Of a DNA stretch of 64,000 nt, positions 61,310-64,000 are shown piece by piece. The stretch spans positions 806,001-870,000 of the forward strand of contig NZ_RZIS01000002.1 of assembly GCF_005281835.1 (NCBI RefSeq), in the 5' to 3' direction. Positions within the stretch are counted from its first letter, which is position 1; each line of letters begins with the position of its first letter. Source of the DNA: Vibrio profundi. Its GTDB lineage: Bacteria; Pseudomonadota; Gammaproteobacteria; Enterobacterales; Vibrionaceae. The notes beneath the pieces were generated by a model. It saw nothing but the letters and a program-made list of their open reading frames with translations, had not been told where the DNA came from and ran no database searches. Position numbers and translations under genes: made by a program.

Positions 61310-64000
61310 TTAAAGATCAACCGAGATGGTTTTGGTTACTACAGCACCTTGGTCATCCATTACTTTCAATGTGACTTCTTGCTTACCGTATTTCGGGAAA
61401 ATTGAGGTGAACATACGTCCACGTTTCACTTTTCCGTTTGGTAGTGTCCATTCTGTATCTACGATTCGTCCGTCGCTGTCCGTGCTAGTAGACCACATCG
61501 TTACCCAACGACCTAAGTGGATGTAACGAGCGCTAGCTTCAGGAAGTGCATTAGGCTGCTCAACCGTTACAACAGATGAGAATGAACCGGTATCGCCTTT
61601 GTTATCAACGACGGTTAGGCTAACTTTGTATTCACCAGCTTGTTCATAAGACCAGCTTGGCGCCATCTCATTACTCGTTTGGCCGTTACCAAAATCCCAA
61701 AGGTAGCTCACAAGCTCGCCATCTTCGTCTGTGCTGTAATTGCTTGAAGAAACGTTTAGGCCATCGACGTTTAACTCAAAGTTTGCAGTTGGAGCGATGT
61801 TTGAGTCACTAATTTTCGAGAGGCGAACGACACCGTATTCGTTGCTTTCCCCTTGATTCAAGATATCAATGACTAAGCCAAACTCAGTGAGTTTTCGACC
61901 GGAGTCTGGTGCTTGAGGAGAAGTATAATCTTGGTTGTCTGCGAAGTTAGCATTACCAATCAAACTTGTGTCTTCAAGAACGTCATTGTCACCATTAATC
62001 AAACGCATAGGGTTATGATCATGCATCGAGAATGCGGCATCACGTACTTGGAAGCGAGTTTGTGCGACTTCACCTGAGTTTGCCCAAACCATAGCGTTTT
62101 GATCAGCATCTACAACCCCTAACCAACCTTCACCAGGGTGTTTCCCGACCCAGTTGTCTGTAAGCGATTCGTCGACATACCAGATGATAAGGCCTGGTTC
62201 AAAGGTGATTAGCTGCCCCATACGTTTGATGTTGGCTAAGCCTTCATCGACATCGGTATGGCTACGCCATTGAAGTAGATAGTAGTGCTGCGCTTGGTGG
62301 AAACCATTACTCAGTTGATAGCCATTTAATGCAAAGCTTGACGTTGATTCACCGTCATCTACAGATGTGATGGCACCATCAACGACTAGGTTGATGTTAT
62401 CAAGATAGAAGCCTTCCATCGCTAAACCGCCATCAGTGATGTATTCAAATGACAGCTCTACCTGTTGCCCAGCCCATTGAGAAAGGTCAAATTCTGCATC
62501 GATCCAGCCGCTAGATGCGCCGCCAATTGCAGGAACAAGTCCTGTGTTGTATGGGTCATCCATAGAAGTAATGTTACCAGCTACAGCTTGACCGTTGATT
62601 AGGACACGCGCGAAGTCGTAGTCTTTCTCTATTTCGTACCAGGTTTTAAATGTGAGTAGTGCTGAGTCGCCCGCTGGAATATCCAGCTTGCGTGTCATGC
62701 TGTTTTTAAGATCGTCCCCCTTAGCAGAATGGAAAGAGAATTCGCCTTCAAAAGGTTTTAGCCCTTCAATTTCTTTCTCAGGTAGATCGATCTTGATCAT
62801 GTTTGGTCGGCTATTATCCGTAGTTTGGAACAGCGTATAAACTTGTGGATTATCTTCTAAATCTTCAATCGAGATCTGATCATCATTAACCCAGCGACCG
62901 CCAATTGATTTTTGTAAGAAATGCTTAGCCCAAGAACTGAAAGCCGTTGGTTGTGTACCACCGATTTGACCAGCCCAACTGCCTGAAGACATGATTGACC
63001 AATAGGATACAGGTTCGCCTTTACCCGTGTATTGTGTGTCGTATTCGTCTGGTAGACCTAAATCGTGGCCATATTCGTGTGCACAGACCCCAGCCGCAGC
63101 ATCGATAGGTTGGATTGTGTAATCAAATGCAGCGTATTGACCGCCAAAGCGATCTGGTAACGAGCTGGATGTGCCTTCTAAGACATGCGCTTGGCCTAAA
63201 TTGAATCGGTGTGACCAGATTGCGTCAGCACCAAGTACGCCACCACCAGCTTCTTCACCAACAGAGGCATGGAACACCATTAGGTGGTCAATGACGCCAT
63301 CAGGTTCCCTGAAATTACCATCGCTATCGTAGTCGTATCGATCTTCAATATCGTAATCTGCTAGATTGATATTAGGATCTTGAGCGAGCTGATTAAGTGC
63401 TTCGCGAACTAACTCTTGTGCATTAAGGTCATTATCGGTAGTCGGAGAGTTGCCACCATAAAATGAAGCTGGCTTCGCGGCTCGATACCAACCAGCAGCT
63501 TGTCCTGCTACGCTGTAACTGTCGCCGGATTCGCTCTCATAATACTGACGCATAGAGATAAGGTTTTCACCGTTTGGTCCTGTGTAGCCAGCATCGGAGA
63601 ACAACAATTCTTGGTAGTGTTCTGGGTTGTAGCTTTCGTACAACATTTGCGTGTGTTCTTCGGTTAACTTATTGTCGTCCCAATTTAAGTCTGGGAAGTC
63701 AACCAACAAGGCGAGTACTTTATCCGTTCTCTTTTGGCTAATATCCAGAGCAAACACACTAGCTTTCTTTAGCCCGGATTCTTTCTCAATTGATTTTAGA
63801 ATCTTAGCGCGCTGTTCAAGTGCTTTTTTGCCAAACTGCGCATCGCCCTTAAAGCCTGAATTTACTTTATTCGCAAGATAACGATCGAGTGCGTCGTGTT
63901 TCGCTGCATCTGATGCTTCTTGATCAACTAAGCCTTGTCTTACTAGCATTTCAATCAGTTTGTCTTCATTGACTACCCCTAAATCAACGGGAGTCTTGGC
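61310..64000 (-). CDS. prtV: PrtV-like M6 metalloprotease with PKD domains (5' partial)
   Basis: The frame stays open to the window edge, so about 896 residues are seen and the signal sequence is outside. The M6 (immune inhibitor A) catalytic site is HEYGHDLGLPDEYD with the two His ligands, and the later SYWSIMSSG Met-turn. A jelly-roll region follows, then two PKD domains at the C-terminus (YLWDFGNGQTSNEMAPSWSY is the first). V. cholerae PrtV is a secreted protease that acts on host proteins and is regulated by calcium. Confidence 0.9.
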   Translation of the reverse strand, partial: AKTPVDLGVVNEDKLIEMLVRQGLVDQEASDAAKHDALDRYLANKVNSGFKGDAQFGKKALEQRAKILKSIEKESGLKKASVFALDISQKRTDKVLALLVDFPDLNWDDNKLTEEHTQMLYESYNPEHYQELLFSDAGYTGPNGENLISMRQYYESESGDSYSVAGQAAGWYRAAKPASFYGGNSPTTDNDLNAQELVREALNQLAQDPNINLADYDIEDRYDYDSDGNFREPDGVIDHLMVFHASVGEEAGGGVLGADAIWSHRFNLGQAHVLEGTSSSLPDRFGGQYAAFDYTIQPIDAAAGVCAHEYGHDLGLPDEYDTQYTGKGEPVSYWSIMSSGSWAGQIGGTQPTAFSSWAKHFLQKSIGGRWVNDDQISIEDLEDNPQVYTLFQTTDNSRPNMIKIDLPEKEIEGLKPFEGEFSFHSAKGDDLKNSMTRKLDIPAGDSALLTFKTWYEIEKDYDFARVLINGQAVAGNITSMDDPYNTGLVPAIGGASSGWIDAEFDLSQWAGQQVELSFEYITDGGLAMEGFYLDNINLVVDGAITSVDDGESTSSFALNGYQLSNGFHQAQHYYLLQWRSHTDVDEGLANIKRMGQLITFEPGLIIWYVDESLTDNWVGKHPGEGWLGVVDADQNAMVWANSGEVAQTRFQVRDAAFSMHDHNPMRLINGDNDVLEDTSLIGNANFADNQDYTSPQAPDSGRKLTEFGLVIDILNQGESNEYGVVRLSKISDSNIAPTANFELNVDGLNVSSSNYSTDEDGELVSYLWDFGNGQTSNEMAPSWSYEQAGEYKVSLTVVDNKGDTGSFSSVVTVEQPNALPEASARYIHLGRWVTMWSTSTDSDGRIVDTEWTLPNGKVKRGRMFTSIFPKYGKQEVTLKVMDDQGAVVTKTISVDL

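Overview
The window looks like a piece of a Vibrio-type (Vibrionaceae) chromosome. Reasons: a DUF2999 gene, a PrtV-type M6 protease, a dsdA/dsdC pair, the fragment of guaC, a copper Cus operon with a CopI-like cupredoxin, and moderate base composition throughout. Species cannot be assigned from sequence reading alone.

Layout. (1) 1-12209 is the right-hand part of a prophage whose left part lies outside the window. Its head genes are P2-like (scaffold/protease gpO, capsid gpN, head completion gpL, tail completion gpR and gpS). Its sheath, tube and DUF2635 genes look Mu-like. A terminase small subunit gene (gpM) is displaced to a position after the tube gene. A tail-assembly chaperone with a T TTT TTC slippery site and a tape-measure gene follow. 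No baseplate, fibre or lysis genes are seen in the window. Beyond the tape measure come an unrecognised 382-residue cargo gene, a Rha-type regulator with a structured leader, and a two-gene HNH / DUF429 (RNase H-like) cassette on the other strand. The prophage ends in an 85-codon 3' remnant of guaC, which marks the insertion site. (2) 12597-21735 is chromosomal: dsdA/dsdC, a chemoreceptor with two CHASE3 domains, a ClsC-type phospholipase D lipoprotein, DUF2999 and small genes.

(3) 21885-48377 reads as one large surface-polysaccharide and matrix locus. It holds a type I secretion ABC transporter and adaptor with two small accessory proteins, a 1482-residue RTX repeat protein as the likely secreted substrate, and an outer-membrane beta-barrel. 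It also holds a partner-switching set (receiver-PP2C phosphatase, STAS antagonist, RsbW-like kinase), a sugar nucleotidyltransferase, a cellulose-synthase-like GT2, four DUF3131 proteins, a GH16 beta-glucanase, a second glycosyltransferase and a receiver-TPR protein. I infer that the GT2 makes a beta-glucan-like polymer, that DUF3131 and GH16 proteins process or export it, and that the serine-phosphorylation switch controls the process. I do not recognise it as a named system, and it is the best candidate here for something undescribed.

(4) 48679-56140 is a copper operon on the minus strand: a Met/Cys-rich small protein, CusC-, CusB- and CusA-like RND efflux subunits, and a cupredoxin. It sits behind a CueR-type promoter with a 19-bp spacer. 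CusB carries two CusF-like domains. (5) 56206-64000 holds a phosphoethanolamine-transferase/GDPD-like fusion, a racemase-GNAT-MFS operon with overlapping starts, and a partial prtV. All functions are assigned by eye from protein motifs and family memory; no database search was run.
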